Source of the DNA: Hysterangium stoloniferum
Taxonomy: Eukaryota > Basidiomycota > Agaricomycetes > Hysterangiales > Hysterangiaceae
Assembly: GCA_015178975.1 (NCBI GenBank)
Contig: WHVD01000057.1
Span: 372,001 to 436,000, forward strand
Length of the DNA: 64,000 bases
Direction: 5' to 3'
Made by a program: the position numbers and the translations under genes. Positions 1 through 11,229 of the stretch are shown in pieces; positions within the stretch are counted from its first letter, which is position 1; every line of letters begins with the position of its first letter. The notes below the pieces were generated by a model that saw nothing but the letters and a program-made list of their open reading frames with translations, did no database searches and was not told where the DNA came from.

Positions 1-8
1 CAGTGAAG

Positions 9-932
9 GCTTTATTACATGTTTGCTAACCTGGCCAGCTTGAACAACTGGCGGCGGACACGAGGATTTAGTGCGTGTGCATTCACTGGAATACGGCATA
101 TATGTTTACTATTGTGCACAGACACATTCGTCTTTAGGCCTCATTCTGGGGAAGCAGGTGATACCGACCATGTACGCAGAAATTTTTCTATACACAGGGT
201 CTTCCCAGCTACGCACTGACTCTTCTACAGCTAACGTCCGCTTTTCTGACATCGCACTCCATCTCCCATGGCATCCTGTTGCGCAAGGTCCCTGCACTAC
301 AATATCTTTTCTATCTAAAGCAGATCGGTCTAGCAATGAGCCCACTCAGTAATAATGCGCTTTTCCTATCCTATGAGCGGAATCCAGTCATAGACTTTTT
401 CAAAGCCGGACTAAACGTTAGCCTAAGTACTGATGATCCACTGCAATTCCATTTTACAAAGGTACAAGCTACACTCAGTTTGATACATTCATTTTAAATA
501 TGATCATCTTTAGGAACCGCTGCTAGAAGAGTACAGTGTGGCTGCCCATGTAATAATAATAATAATAATAAGCCTGCCAACGCCACACCACTAATTAACA
601 CATTGTTTCTACAGATATATAAACTTTCTCAAAGCTCCTTGGCGGAACTCGCTCGAAACTCGGTGATTCAGAGTGGATTCGAGATGGAGGTCAAGCGCCA
701 CTGGTTAGGACAACATTGGTATTTACCAGGTGCTGCCGGCAACGATATTAACAAGGCCCGTGAATCGTTTCCATTCCTTGGGTAAAGCTGATAGCCCCTG
801 CAGACGAATGTGCCTGACATCCGCCTCAAGTTCCGGCATGAGACTTTGATGGAGGAATTGGCGATGATCAGGCAAAGTCAGGATGGTACAAGCTCGCATC
901 AAGCTGTGGCTTCCGCTTCAACGAAAATGTAG
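9..932 (+). CDS. AMP deaminase, C-terminal part (5' end outside window)
   Basis: The product deaminates AMP to IMP in the cytosolic purine nucleotide cycle. The visible exons give the C-terminal catalytic part: [25 protein letters not shown], the metal/active-site stretch [28 protein letters not shown], and the family tail [18 protein letters not shown]. Exons read as about 9-70, 122-171, 231-461, 514-549, 615-755 and 804-932, with GT-AG introns between them except the last. The last intron (756-803) must begin with GC to keep NDINK joined to TNVPDIR; every GT donor nearby breaks the frame. The stop is TAG at 930-932, and the tail after the conserved core is short and Ser/Gln-rich. The family assignment is near certain. 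The precise first boundary and the GC donor are inference. Confidence 0.93.
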
Positions 933-1366
933 CCTCAAGTGGATTATTCTTAATTTTTATCTAGTCAATTGTTGGATCCGAATATTGGTTGCTGACTTTT
1001 TACTTTACGTGAGAAAGCATGCGTTGGCTGTGTGGCTTGCGTCTGCGCCAGTAGTCAGATATGCAACCATGAGACAATTCGATTCACGAGCGACAGTGCC
1101 CCGAAAGGGAATATCCGCCACTAATTACAGTATGAGGACACTCTTAGTCCCGTTTTATTACTGCCGGATAGATGGTGCCCTCATGAATACACGACTAACA
1201 TATCCGCTGTTTTTGTTCGAACAGGTTAACATGCTGGATTTCGTGCTGGTTATGTACCAAAACAGATCGAATCTGAGCCTCACGCAGGTAGCTACACCAG
1301 ACTCGGATCGACCATCACCCTAAGATCGAGGATCACCCTTAAAATGAATAAATATCTCGAACAGAT
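933..1366. other. Tail-to-tail intergenic spacer
   Basis: This spacer lies between the AMP deaminase stop and the hydrolase stop. An open frame runs at 883-1323 on + but resembles nothing, overlaps the AMP deaminase end in another frame and has no intron or start context. It is treated as non-coding 3' flanking sequence. Confidence 0.5.
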
Positions 1367-2647
1367 TTATAACCTCCCTTTAACACCCATGTTCCAAATA
1401 CCGGTACTGCATATCAGCGATCCATCTCTAACCTTTCCTAACCACTCGACTATTGTGCTATTTACCTCGTCGTGTTTCTGTGATATACAAAGTCGCATGA
1501 GTGTAAGGCCAGGAAGGCACGAAAGGATGGAAGTTATGGAGCTCACCCCGACGAAGTTGTGGTTTGCATCTTCTACCATGTGAAGTGTGTGGGTTCCCGG
1601 ATGACGGGTCGACAGCACTCGAGCGTAAATGATTGCATCGTACCTACGAGCCATCTGCGTGGTTATATATCCGTTCCGGAGACAAGGGATATACATACGG
1701 TGGAACGGTATCATCAGCGAGTCCATGGACAGTCAATACATGCGTCCGCTGGGGAAAACTATCCCACAGGTAGCTCGTGTCCCAGGTCGCAAAGCGTTCA
1801 ACATCCCCAGGGTATATCTTGCCCACTTTTTCTTCGCCGGCGACCCGGACTTTCCATTCATAGAAGCCTTGTTTGTCAATGGCGGGCTGGTGAACGGCGT
1901 GTCTGTCTTTGTAACTAGGTCAGCCTTGCCCCCATACGCGAAAAAGCGAAACGTACCGCGTATGCGCTTTCGGGATTGAATTATAAAAATTTAGTTTACA
2001 AGTAGACAGTAGCTATGTGTGGGGTATATGTACCTCCATGCGGAATCGACCGGAGCAGTTCACAAAATACGACACGTTTGGGCCTTCTGGAGCTGTACAA
2101 ATCCACTTGAATCCTATTATGGAGCCCCTCGAATGACCAACAACCATATCAATCGCATATCCCAGTTCCTTGGTGAGGTATGCTACCACAGCTCGGAGGT
2201 CTGCGAGATCGTTCTCAAACGCGGACATATTCCATGGTCCTGGTGTTTCATGATTACCTCTTCAAAAGGCAAAGAGCAGATGATAAAGGACACTCCTATA
2301 TATATATGTAATTAGACAGACCTAAAATCAAATCTAAAAGAGTCCATGGGAAGCAGTTTTGCCAGACGTTTCTGGAATAAATAATTCTTGTGCCTGGAAT
2401 TCTGTAGCGGCAATTACATGGGATTTTGCAATGAATAATGCCCACCCCATAACACCATGCAGTATCTATTGTGCATGGTTTAGATACATAAAGTGGGTAT
2501 TCTTGAAGATCATGAACGGACCAGAGCAACTTTCCGACCGTGTGTCGGCAGTTCGGGTTCAAGCTGTTCCAAATCTCCTGCAATCTTGATCTGAGGATCG
2601 TCGGGATGTTGGATATAATATCTGGACATCTTCTTGGAAACAGACAT
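1367..2647 (-). CDS. Alpha/beta-hydrolase (ectomycorrhiza-type esterase family)
   Basis: This is a small serine hydrolase of the alpha/beta fold, probably cytosolic; its substrate is unknown. Spliced by eye, the protein starts MSVSKKMSRYYIQH (ATG at 2645-2647). It then has the oxyanion-loop strand KVALILHGVMGHKNYLFQ, LPMDSFRFDFRGNHETPG, and the nucleophile elbow GHSRGS with the catalytic Ser. The acid region follows as VHGLADDTVPPYDAIIYAR, and the catalytic His lies in DANHNF. All three triad positions are therefore present. At least five short introns interrupt it; the one between the nucleophile half and QGFYEWKV (around 1920-2030) is the least clear. The C-terminus ends in an amphipathic HDEVNSTIVEWLGKV helix. 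It converges on AMP deaminase. The fold is secure; the biological role is not. Confidence 0.85.
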
Positions 2648-3147
2648 GATGGGTATATGGCGATACACTAAGCCCTAGCTTTTAGTGAGAGTCCTGCTCA
2701 AGAGTCAAGGTCGATCAAATATCTTGTACCCGAGGTTGCCGGGAATGGCAGCCGACGGTAAGCATGTGAATGAACACTAAGTTTGATTAGAAATCTTGGT
2801 CCAGGAGAAGTCTTAATGGGCATTCCATACGAGCAAAGACATCGGATTATCGTACGGAGCATTCATACAAATAAAAAGGGTATAAAACAAGAGATCTGAT
2901 ATAAACATGTGACCGTGGTCTAAAGCTACATTAAAATGCAATCTTTCTTTCTCACACTCCCAGCTACCTCTGCCTCCATCTCCGCAAGCTGCACTTTCTC
3001 ACTGTCGGACAAAAGCTGTCCGAATAATAATCAGTTAAAAGCATTCACCCAAACGACAACCCAGAGAGGCACATACACCCTTTTTCGCGCGTTCTCGCAT
3101 ACCCCGCAGACGGGATTCTTGCTCAGCTTTCGCGCGCCTGCCCGTAA
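2648..3147. other. Intergenic region upstream of the hydrolase
   Basis: This region lies between the hydrolase start and the AN1 protein stop. The + strand frame at 2936-3370 mostly overlaps the AN1 C-terminus in antisense and looks like a shadow. No TATA-like or other clear element was recognised apart from short A/T runs near 2865-2885. Confidence 0.4.
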
Positions 3148-4210
3148 TTATGCCGTGCCAAACAGTGGAGGCGGCGCCCAGGTCGTCATGAAAAGCGATG
3201 TGAGTGAATTTGAAGTGCAGTTGGAAGTGGGCGAGGGCAGCGGCGGTAATGTTTGCGGCGGCGGCGGCGGCGGCGAGGGCAGCAGCGACGACGACGACGA
3301 CGTAGAATCGAGTATGGGGGAAGAAGCACTAGTGGGCGTTTGCATCTCAAGTGACAAAAACGGGGAATAATCGCACCGGTCAGTTTTCGAGAATGGGTTT
3401 GTGTGCTTCGCACTCCCCGTTTCCAGCCTGGCCTCGGGTCTAGCATCGGCCGATGGGGCTGTGGTGGAGGCTTTCGGTTTGTTGGCTTGGTTCACGTTGC
3501 GCTTTAGGGCGGCCATCGCAGCCGCGCCAGCAGCTGAAGTCTGGCTGACTATGGTGCTGCCAGAAACGGGCGCCGATGAAGCAGGCTTGGCATTCTTCCG
3601 TTTAGAAACGGCCGGTGACGAGGGGGACGCTGCAGGCTTCTGCACAGGCCTGGCGCATGTATGCGATGAGGGAAACCGATGGGCAGCACAAAACTGTTTA
3701 CCGCAGTCCTGGCCATCCATGTATTTAGTATCATTTTTGCATACTCGAGCGCCGAGGGAACTCACATTGCATTTAATAGGTGCAAACAGCCGTTTGCCAC
3801 AGTTGCCTCTGGCGCACAGGGGCATTCCTGGTCTGGCGCTGCGCCCTGTTGTGACTTTGCAGTCGTTCTCAATGTGCTGTTCCATGCGGAGGTTGGGATC
3901 TTGCTCTAAAGGTATAGCGATCGGGGTGCCACATAAAGGGCCTGGCATGCATTTGCGTCAGTCGGCTAGAATCACTACTAAAGCAACGCTGCGACATACA
4001 AGGCGGGGCGACCCTGTCATGCTTCGAAGCGTCAAACTTATCACAGGGATGTTGACCTGGCTTATAATGGTCGGCACAGAAAGACTCTTTGCAATGATCG
4101 CATTTGAAAGGCAGAAAGTCAACCATGTAGCATGTTTCTGAATGACATTGCTGGCCGATGAATAGAAGCTGCGCCTTCTCTGGCGATTCTGTGTCAGAAG
4201 CCATTGCCAT
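3148..4210 (-). CDS. Two AN1-type zinc-finger protein (ZFAND2/Cuz1-like)
   Basis: This is a predicted cytosolic zinc-finger protein of the AN1 stress/proteasome-linked family; relatives such as ZFAND2 and yeast Cuz1 associate with the proteasome and Cdc48. Two AN1 fingers are visible. The first reads GQQCHSETCYMVDFLPFKC, CKESFCADHYKPGQHPC. The second, after splicing, reads LCARGNCGKRLFAPIKCN joined to DCGKQFCAAHRFPSSHTC. Two introns are needed. One falls inside the codon after VAPPC and restores PLCGTPIAI. The other is 3' of KCN and restores the second finger's Cys/His spacing. After the fingers comes an Ala/Ser/Pro-rich tail, then a Ser-rich run and a poly-Pro run encoded by simple trinucleotides. 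The start MAMASDTE is preferred because the upstream in-frame extension is unlike any AN1 protein. Confidence 0.85.
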
Positions 4211-4495
4211 TGTAGTATCGGGGGGCGGAAATGGGTATTGGGATATGAGGGAATGCTTCAGAAACCTTTCGCCGTATATAAAGAACTTGTGGTAGGACGC
4301 GTCAGCGCACTCGACGTCTCGAAGGATGTGGAATCTGCGAGTTGCGATGGAGCTGACGCGTATGGCTGACTCAGATATCACGTGCCTGGCTACAATCTAA
4401 TCTAGTCGGGCTGCACAATCTCGGGTTTATTCTGACAATATATATTAATTAATCATAACTTTTATAGCTGGCTGCCTATGTCCCATCGTCGTCAT

Positions 4496-5655
4496 CTACG
4501 CCTGGCGAACGGAGGAGGGAGCTCTCTGTAAATATCGGATGTCCCCCGTTGGTGTGCAAGTTGAGTTCGTCGTCGAGTCAATAGTTTTGAAAAATCCGTG
4601 CTGAGTTGTTCCCAGAACGTGGTTAAAATGCCATGCCTAGACAAATGCAAGGACATTGTGAGTACGTCATTTTATTACATTCCAAGGGGAGAGTGTCAAC
4701 CTCGTTGAGAATTGTCCTTCCGTCACCATTCGGTGATGTGGGGCCAGTGCAGCCAAAGAACGGGATGCCACCGGTATGGGCTTTCACGGCGTTTTGGAGG
4801 TCGGCGAGCTTATAAGCAGTCATGTTGGAAGGCACAATCCCGGCGGAGGCGAGAAATTCGCCTGTAGGGAACATCTTGTATGCACGAATCACGCTCTACA
4901 AGTGCACAGCATGAGACGTCCAGGCAAGTCATTGCGACGCGAGTCAGGAGCAGACTCACGTCGAAAAAGTCGATAACCTCCGCATGATTGAAATACGGTT
5001 TGTAGCATGCCGTATCGTAGGTAGAGAAGCAGGTAGCATGCTTCGAAAATTCATGGGCCCAGAAATTCTTGTTGGGTGCGCCTTGATTGATCCAATAGGT
5101 CTGCATGAACTCGAGCAGATCATAGCGTCCGAAGGATTCGATAAACGTGTCGACACCTGGACCGGTGTAGGGAGTTACGCCCTTGTCGGGCGCCGGATCA
5201 AACTGGCGGGTTGGGTCGCAGTATTGCGTGAAGCTTCCATCACAGTTATCTGGCTGCAGGCGGGCTTAATCAGCTGCAATGGGTGGCTGGGCTGGCACAC
5301 GTCTACGAACCCACAGCCCATGAATGGTCCATGTAGAGTTATCCGGAAGAAGCTGACCGTGGACCTCCAATCCAGTGGTGATATCCCAGAATTGTGTCTG
5401 CAGGACGAGGCCCCCGGGAGTAGGTGAACAGCAAGTGTCTTTGATAGCAGTTGTATTTTGGCATGACAGCACGGGTCTTTCAAAGAAGCATTTCCCTAGA
5501 GGGTGGGGTTGAAAGATGTGCGAAGATGAATTGTGGACTTTGTACATACAGTCACCCTGGAAAGTTGGGGCTCCGAGGGACGGCGGCAAATTTATCGACG
5601 CAACGCCAAGCTTGGCTAAGATCAAGACAGAACTAAGGGCAACAAAGCCAAGCAT
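4496..5655 (-). CDS. Secreted ribonuclease T2
   Basis: This is an acid endoribonuclease that cleaves single-stranded RNA through 2',3'-cyclic phosphates; it is secreted or vacuolar. The start at 5653-5655 gives a signal peptide (MLGFVALSSVLILAKLGVAS); an in-frame ATG further upstream would bury it. The conserved active-site segments are CAS I WTIHGLW and CAS II FWAHEFSKHATC, each with its catalytic His; Phe replaces the Trp commonly seen after HE. GLVLQTQFWD and the paired cysteines around SCQNTTAIKDTCC also fit the fungal T2 family. Introns follow GLW (before PDNCDGSF), VIDFFD and ILNE. The last one is needed to reach the C-terminal FNHVLGTTQHGFFKTIDS tail, with the stop at 4496-4498. The length of roughly 250-270 residues is normal. 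Confidence 0.93.
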
Positions 5656-7699
5656 GGAGGTATAATGAGCTCTGCTCACCACCAGAAGGTGTGAAGGGAT
5701 CTTATATGGGCTCGATCCGAGGGAATGCATCAAGATCATCTTTGACCATGTGTTTCCTTACAATGAACGTTACCAGTGCACCTGGTGGGCGTCGAACGCC
5801 TGGTGCACGATCATGATAGCATGACACTTGATGGCAACGTTTCATGTGGAGACTTGAAGCAGAATCTAGCCACCCGCGCGATCAGGTAGCAGGTGTTGCA
5901 AGTCCGTGCACCATGATGCCATAACGAACTGCCGAGGGGACATACTTGGTCCGTTGAGAGAAGCTGATGCATGTCCGGACGTGTCTGCTACGTCAATTTT
6001 TTTCGCATTGGCACATTTTAGGTCCAAAAGAACTGTCTTCGTAGTTTTCCTATCTGCCATGCGATCTTCTTGTGTAGCAAGGGGGGGAAGGGCGGTAGCC
6101 GATGTCACATGTACGCGAGCCACACGCAACACAAACGAGACGTGACGTTTTGGGTGTACGACCCTGAGCGCAAGCCCACATCAGGAAAATGGGAAGATCA
6201 ACAAGTACGCCGAATACATTCTCTAGAGCGATCCTAGGAGTGCTCGCTAGCTCGGCTAGAGACACTACTTCTTCGAGATCCCTTATATATAACACTGGCC
6301 GATATAAAAGGTTAGTAGTCTATATAAAGAACGTAGACATTCCCAAATCCCTGATGCATCGGCCTAATAGTCCATGATGCGTAAGAATTTCCCTGGGACC
6401 TGGGAAAATGCTGCTCAATTTTATTAGCTAGCTAAGCTCATTTCAAAAACATATTTTATAATATTTTTTTTGCCGTGAGCTGGAGTAAGCCATGGATTCA
6501 CGCGTCCATTTTTTTTTGATTTCTTTTTTTTTAGAGTGCGCTGGGCTTGGCGGTGAGCCAGTAACTAGATCCAAGAAGGCCAATGGATCAGTGGCCCAGC
6601 CACGATTTGATATCGGGAGGAACTTCCTTATAGGTGCATCATCGTAGAACCACTAAGACATCACCTCGGGTTCGTCTGGCTTGAAGCATACGCCGCCTAC
6701 CGCATTTGAGCATCCAAAAACAGCTGATTAGCTTTTCGTTATGAAATCTCGCCCGATTGAATCGGGGATTAATAATCATTACGCCTGTTCGCAATGAATC
6801 AACCCAGCTGCTATCTCAGTCGCCGTTTCATTTAACGGTATTCTGCAAGCTGAAAAAAATAAGGGTACTCTAGATAATATCTTGCGCTTGCAGCCGGAGT
6901 TATAATTAATGAATATTTACAAGTGCCTTGCCTTCACTTCACGCGATTATTCCTCTTTATGGGACAAAGGGACCTGTACTTATAATTAGAAAGGCTGCAA
7001 TCTTATCAACAACCCGCGGCTTCAAGTTGGGTCTTGGGCGTTCCAGTTTTTGATGATCCCATCAAAATTATGAGAAATCCCCCTACTAGTCCAAGGTTTG
7101 ATCACTTTGTATATGCACTCAATACCGGAGCATCATTACCATCATTTTTCTAGTGTTCTGATTGGCAACCCACAGGAGCTGTAGGCTTATCTGGAAAAAA
7201 AAGTGGAAAAAAAGACAGAAAAAAAAAGAAAACAGAAACTTTGGTTGAAGAATCCTGACCCACTGGAAGTCCTTTACGTACCTTATATGACGTATAAGAT
7301 TTAGAATGGACATCACACGGTGCGGCGTCCGTCTTTGTCGGTGGTCGTCGACTTTGCCGAGTGACTCTAGCACCGCTAACTGACGGAGAGGAAGCCGCCA
7401 GACTCGACCATTTGGTGCATTGAATGTCGCTGACTCATCTGTTGGATCTCTGTCTCCTTCATTTCCATGAACGGATCATTATTAGACTTAGGCTTCGCAT
7501 CGACTAACCAACCTCCTCTCAGGGTTTGGTCTGGACCACCATCCGAGGCATTGGGTACGCCTCCCCAAAATAAACATTCTCTTAATGACTGCGTCGATAA
7601 TGCTAAGCGTTCCTTATAAAACCACCACGACAGGTTGTGCTGTTATTTGCCGTCAAAATCCACCCCTCCTGCTTTTGGAACATCAATAGACTTTTACCA
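5656..7699. other. Long intergenic stretch without a confident gene
   Basis: About 2 kb with only short unconnected frames on both strands. It contains poly-T and poly-A runs (near 6463-6535 and 7195-7230) and a TATA-like ATATATAA near 6284. It may hold the promoters of the RNase T2 and F-box-like genes. No repeat family or RNA gene was recognised. Confidence 0.4.
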
Positions 7700-8733
7700 A
7701 TGGTCTCCTCGACACACTTTCACAAGCTCCCTTATGAGCTCATTTTACACATTTTCGACGCCGCCTCTCAGGATGAAGACACATCAGTAGCATTGACATT
7801 AGCCCGTGTTGCATCGTGGACACACTCCATCGTCGACTCCCGTATCTACGACACTGTCGTTCTCCCCACCCCCAAGGCCGTAATTGCCTTTCACCAGACC
7901 GTACTAGCGCGTCCCCCGCAGTTCTTTGCGCGTCATGTCCGTCGACTCTGGTTAGCCTCCACTGACGGCAACGATGAAATCATCAGGTGTGTTGATACAC
8001 AGAAGCTCGCCTCCATATTGGCCGTCTGCACCGAGGTCGTGGACCTGACCATTGACCAGTCATATACGTACTCGATGGGCGGTCTCGACCTCCCATGTCG
8101 CCCAAACTCACTCTTGATGGTCACGTCTGCACTCGTATTCCTGTCCCTTCCCAGCCCAATCCTCGACAGCGTCACGCATCTGTATCTCCTAAACGGCCAA
8201 CTCCACCTGAATGCGGTCCAAGAAATCGCGAAGCTGCCCTATCTCACCCATCTTGCGGTGTCCTACCCCCTAGAGGCAGGGTCGACGCACATCTTGAAGG
8301 TCGCAATACAATTGCTGCGGTGCGATAAGTTGCAGCGACTCCTGATACTGCCATGGCAAATGAGCCCTGTCCAGCCATTGCGCCGCGGTTTGGAGAGGGT
8401 AGATGTCGCTAATGACCTCGCAAAGCTCAATGATCCTCGGATTATCGTCATATCGGAGGTTATTGGACCAGAGGAGCAGTTCGAAGTATGGAGGGATTGC
8501 GGCGTAGACGTTGATCGTTTATGGCGCCGGTACGACAAGGAGTACAGTCGAGGTTCGTGTTACCTCTTCTCTACTGTACTTTCACCCGTTTGCCTCATTT
8601 CCGACGTTTCTGATTTATCTGATTTAATTTTCTATTTTGCACAGTTCAATCATCCGCTACCCGTGTGAGACGATGCGGTGCGAATCAAACGAATACCTTT
8701 CGTCATGTTAGGCGAGGTACCGCATGGCTTTGA
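7700..8733 (+). CDS. F-box-like hypothetical protein
   Basis: The N-terminus FHKLPYELILHIFDAAS matches the F-box helix pattern (LPxELxxxIF) and is followed by a run that resembles degenerate leucine-rich repeats (VTHLYLLNGQLHL, LPYLTHLAVSYPL, LQRLLILPWQMSP). Such proteins are very common in agaricomycetes and may act as SCF ubiquitin-ligase adaptors; here the role is inference. The ATG at 7700 has a good context (ACCAATGG), although the frame is open to 7637. One long exon runs to 8552. A likely intron (8553-8644, donor GTTCGT, T-rich tail ending ACAG) gives a short C-terminus that stops at 8731-8733. If it is not spliced, the frame stops at 8668. Confidence 0.7.
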
Positions 8734-9083
8734 ATTCTATTCAGGGCCCAATTGCTCCCCACATACTTGCTATTATACTCGCCATTAAATGTGCTGGGAA
8801 CAAGGGATTCATGTAATTCATGAGGCAGATCTGGACTCTTTGATAAGAAGAAGCGTTCATAGGACAGCGCCGTCTACCCATTTATTTAATGTATTATGTG
8901 ATATGTATGAGACTGTATAGCATAAATGAATAATAGAAATTCGCCAAAATATCAGCGGAAATGGATATCTAGGATATACTGATACATGTGCATATAGCAC
9001 TGACGGACCGCGGTTCGGCGATTCGGCGCTTTGGGAATGGTGGAGTTGCCCAATCAGGATCATGGGAGGCTGTTCACCCTTTC
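8734..9083. other. Intergenic region upstream of the HIT gene
   Basis: A 350-bp A/T-rich spacer with short minus-strand frames that look like chance. The first part is the F-box-like gene's 3' flank and the last part probably holds the HIT gene promoter. No distinct motif was recognised. Confidence 0.4.
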
Positions 9084-9819
9084 ATGACAACAACCTTGGG
9101 CGGGATGACTTCCTTCATTATCGACTCTCACAAAACACGCAACGTAGCACAGTCTTGGAAGGAAGAGCCTGCTTTCTGTGCGTTCTGTCGCATCATCGAG
9201 AATGGCGCGAAGGCGTACAAGGTCTATGAGAACGACAACGTGATTGCCATCCTAGGCGAGTCAGTCTGCAACAAATCGTACCGAACATACGCTTCACACA
9301 TGTATATTGTCTGTTCTGTAGATATCCTCCCCATCCGGCGGGGTCACCTTCTTGTTATCCCGAAGCCACATTACCAACGTCTTTCTGATCTTCCTCCTCA
9401 TATTGCAAGCGCTCTAGGAGCAGCTGTGTCAAAGGTGGCTAATGCCCTAACGCAAGGTCAATTTGTCACTTGGTGCTTCTCAAGGATGACATGTTGACAT
9501 GGATCGTCGCCGATAATAAGCCATTAACAGCACCGCCCTGAATGTCGTTTGCAATCAAGAATACGCTCAGGCAGTTCCCCACGTAATCCTTCCTCTTGAT
9601 TTATTTGTTTTCGCAAAGCCTCACGCATTCAAACAAATCCTCAAGGTTCATTATCATATAGTCCCTGCGCCTTCATTGTCGGCGGCCACCTCGTCCATGC
9701 TGTCTTTACCAGCCCCAACCTCTACAGAGGAAATGCACCGTCGGGAATATCTAGGACGGGAAGAGCTAGACGACGAAGAAGCGCAAGTTATAACCCAGGC
9801 GATAAGGAGTAAACTTTGA
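9084..9819 (+). CDS. HIT-family nucleotide hydrolase/transferase
   Basis: This is a histidine-triad protein; family members hydrolyse nucleoside phosphoramidates or dinucleoside polyphosphates. The order is CxxC (AFCAFCRIIENG), VYENDNVIAIL, DILPIRRGHLLVIPKPH, LNVVCNQEYAQAVPH and the catalytic triad motif HVHYHIVP. Introns are 9256-9321, 9452-9530 and 9583-9645; the last splits the triad between PH and VHYH. The first two begin with GC (GCGAGT and GCAAGG) instead of GT, and only these donors keep the family sequence in frame. The tail after the triad is Ser/Thr-rich and then acidic (GREELDDEEAQ). The start is either 9084 (MTTTLGG) or 9105 (MTSFII); both precede the conserved core. It ends 54 bp before the stop of the convergent histone-fold gene. 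Confidence 0.9.
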
Positions 9820-9873
9820 ATACATACACTAATACAATATAACAGGGCCATATATATATATACCGTGCCAGGA

Positions 9874-10764
9874 TCATGCCACACCCATTAAATCGCCCCT
9901 ATTTCCGTGACTTTCATTTCTGTCGGCTTGACTGTCGGGATCCTGTTGTAATCCGGATACTGGTTGGAGGTCTGTAGATATTGCGCAGGCGAGGGAAGAC
10001 TCTGAGTTACCGGGCTTCGTTGCTGTCCTTGTAAAAGCATCTTTGATACTCGTACTTGTATCGTTATTACTGGCTGCGTTTTGCTTCGTCTTTCGTTTGG
10101 CGGGGGCGGGCGGAGGCGTCGGGGCATTGAGGGAAAGGATTTCTGAACCGCAGGCGGGTATATTTAGGCTGGGCGGGTCGAGAAATACAGTCGGATAGCG
10201 TACCCTCTAAAAATATTAACTCATCTGTCCTTCGGACCGCAGCGACTTCGCTACGCATGAGAATATGACGATTGGGCTAAATGAACATGTACAGACCGAC
10301 GTCTTTCCGTTGCACGGTTGACCTTTTCGCTTTGGTGGCTTGCTGTTGGCCGGCCTGTCCGAGGCGCTTTATAAATTCCTCCTGAATACAAAGGCACTGT
10401 CAAAAAAAAAAAAAATTTGGCGCATGATACACCGTACAGTGGCAACTGATATAAGAAAGACGGCTTCCTTGTTGCAGCTGGGAAGTTCCTGAATGACGAT
10501 CACGGAAAATTCTGAACAAAATGGGAATTTCAACTGCACCTTGTCTGCTTTCATAATGCGCTGCACTCTGGCTGTTGGCAGTAGTGACTTTCCGGGGGGG
10601 CGGTCTGCGTTTGGAGGTGCTTTGGGGGGCGGCCTGGCTTTCTTAAATTTTGGATCAGATACACCCGGGACCACCATATCTCTCTGAGAAAGCTGTTCAT
10701 TTTGAGACGGCCATTGCTCTGGGTTTGTGGGTGAGCCAGCGTTCGATGTTGTTGGTCGAGACAT
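9874..10764 (-). CDS. Histone-fold protein (Dpb3/CHRAC/NF-YC-like)
   Basis: This is a nuclear histone-fold subunit of the CBFD/NFYB type, as found in DNA polymerase epsilon (Dpb3), CHRAC or CCAAT-factor complexes. The fold reads LLPTARVQRIMKADK, then after an intron ELPSCNKEAVFLISVAT, after another EEFIKRLGQAGQQ and KAKRSTVQRKDV, and finally AAVRRTDELIFLE. The last fold junction uses an AAG acceptor. A fourth intron leads to a basic, Pro/Ala-rich and then polar tail that stops at 9874-9876. The N-terminus before the fold is Pro/Ser/Asn-rich. The second intron carries a run of about 15 T/A. Which complex it joins cannot be decided from the sequence. Confidence 0.82.
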
Positions 10765-11229
10765 GACAAAGTAATTGACGCGATGTCACAGAGCCGTCAC
10801 ACTGTGGACGCGTTTTGTATTTTATAACTAATCCTCTGACAATAGCCTTCGAGACGCCTACTTTCAAAATTGATATTCTATGGGTGTATAGTAGTGATAT
10901 TAACTATACGTTTCTATAACTTGCCTGAAAGCGACCTTTGCCAGTGACCAACCAAATAACCGTCTGAAACGAACAACAATCAGACCTCAGATGGTCTGAT
11001 GTGAGACGAGATGGCGTGTACAGCTGTATATATCCATTAGATCCACTCGCCCGGATGAATATGGGAAGGGGTGGACGATAGTTATTTACTGACGGCGATG
11101 GTGATCCTGGAGTAGTTGTTTCAAGTTATCAGTACACGTCTCCCGGCGTAGATAACTAGAATGAACTTACATAGCGCACCACTTGAATAAATAAATAAAG
11201 GACAGGCATTGCCATTGCGCGACAAAATT
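10765..11229. other. Intergenic region upstream of the histone-fold gene
   Basis: A spacer of 465 bp between the histone-fold start and the Yae1 stop. It probably includes the histone-fold promoter. No coding potential or named motif was recognised. Confidence 0.4.

Noticed and set aside
883-1323. 146-codon ORF on +
   Set aside because: It starts within the AMP deaminase tail in another frame, has no recognisable features and lies in a 3' spacer.
2936-3370. 144-codon ORF on + antisense to the AN1 gene
   Set aside because: Its second half is the complement of the AN1 protein's Ser/Pro repeats; the first half has no family features.
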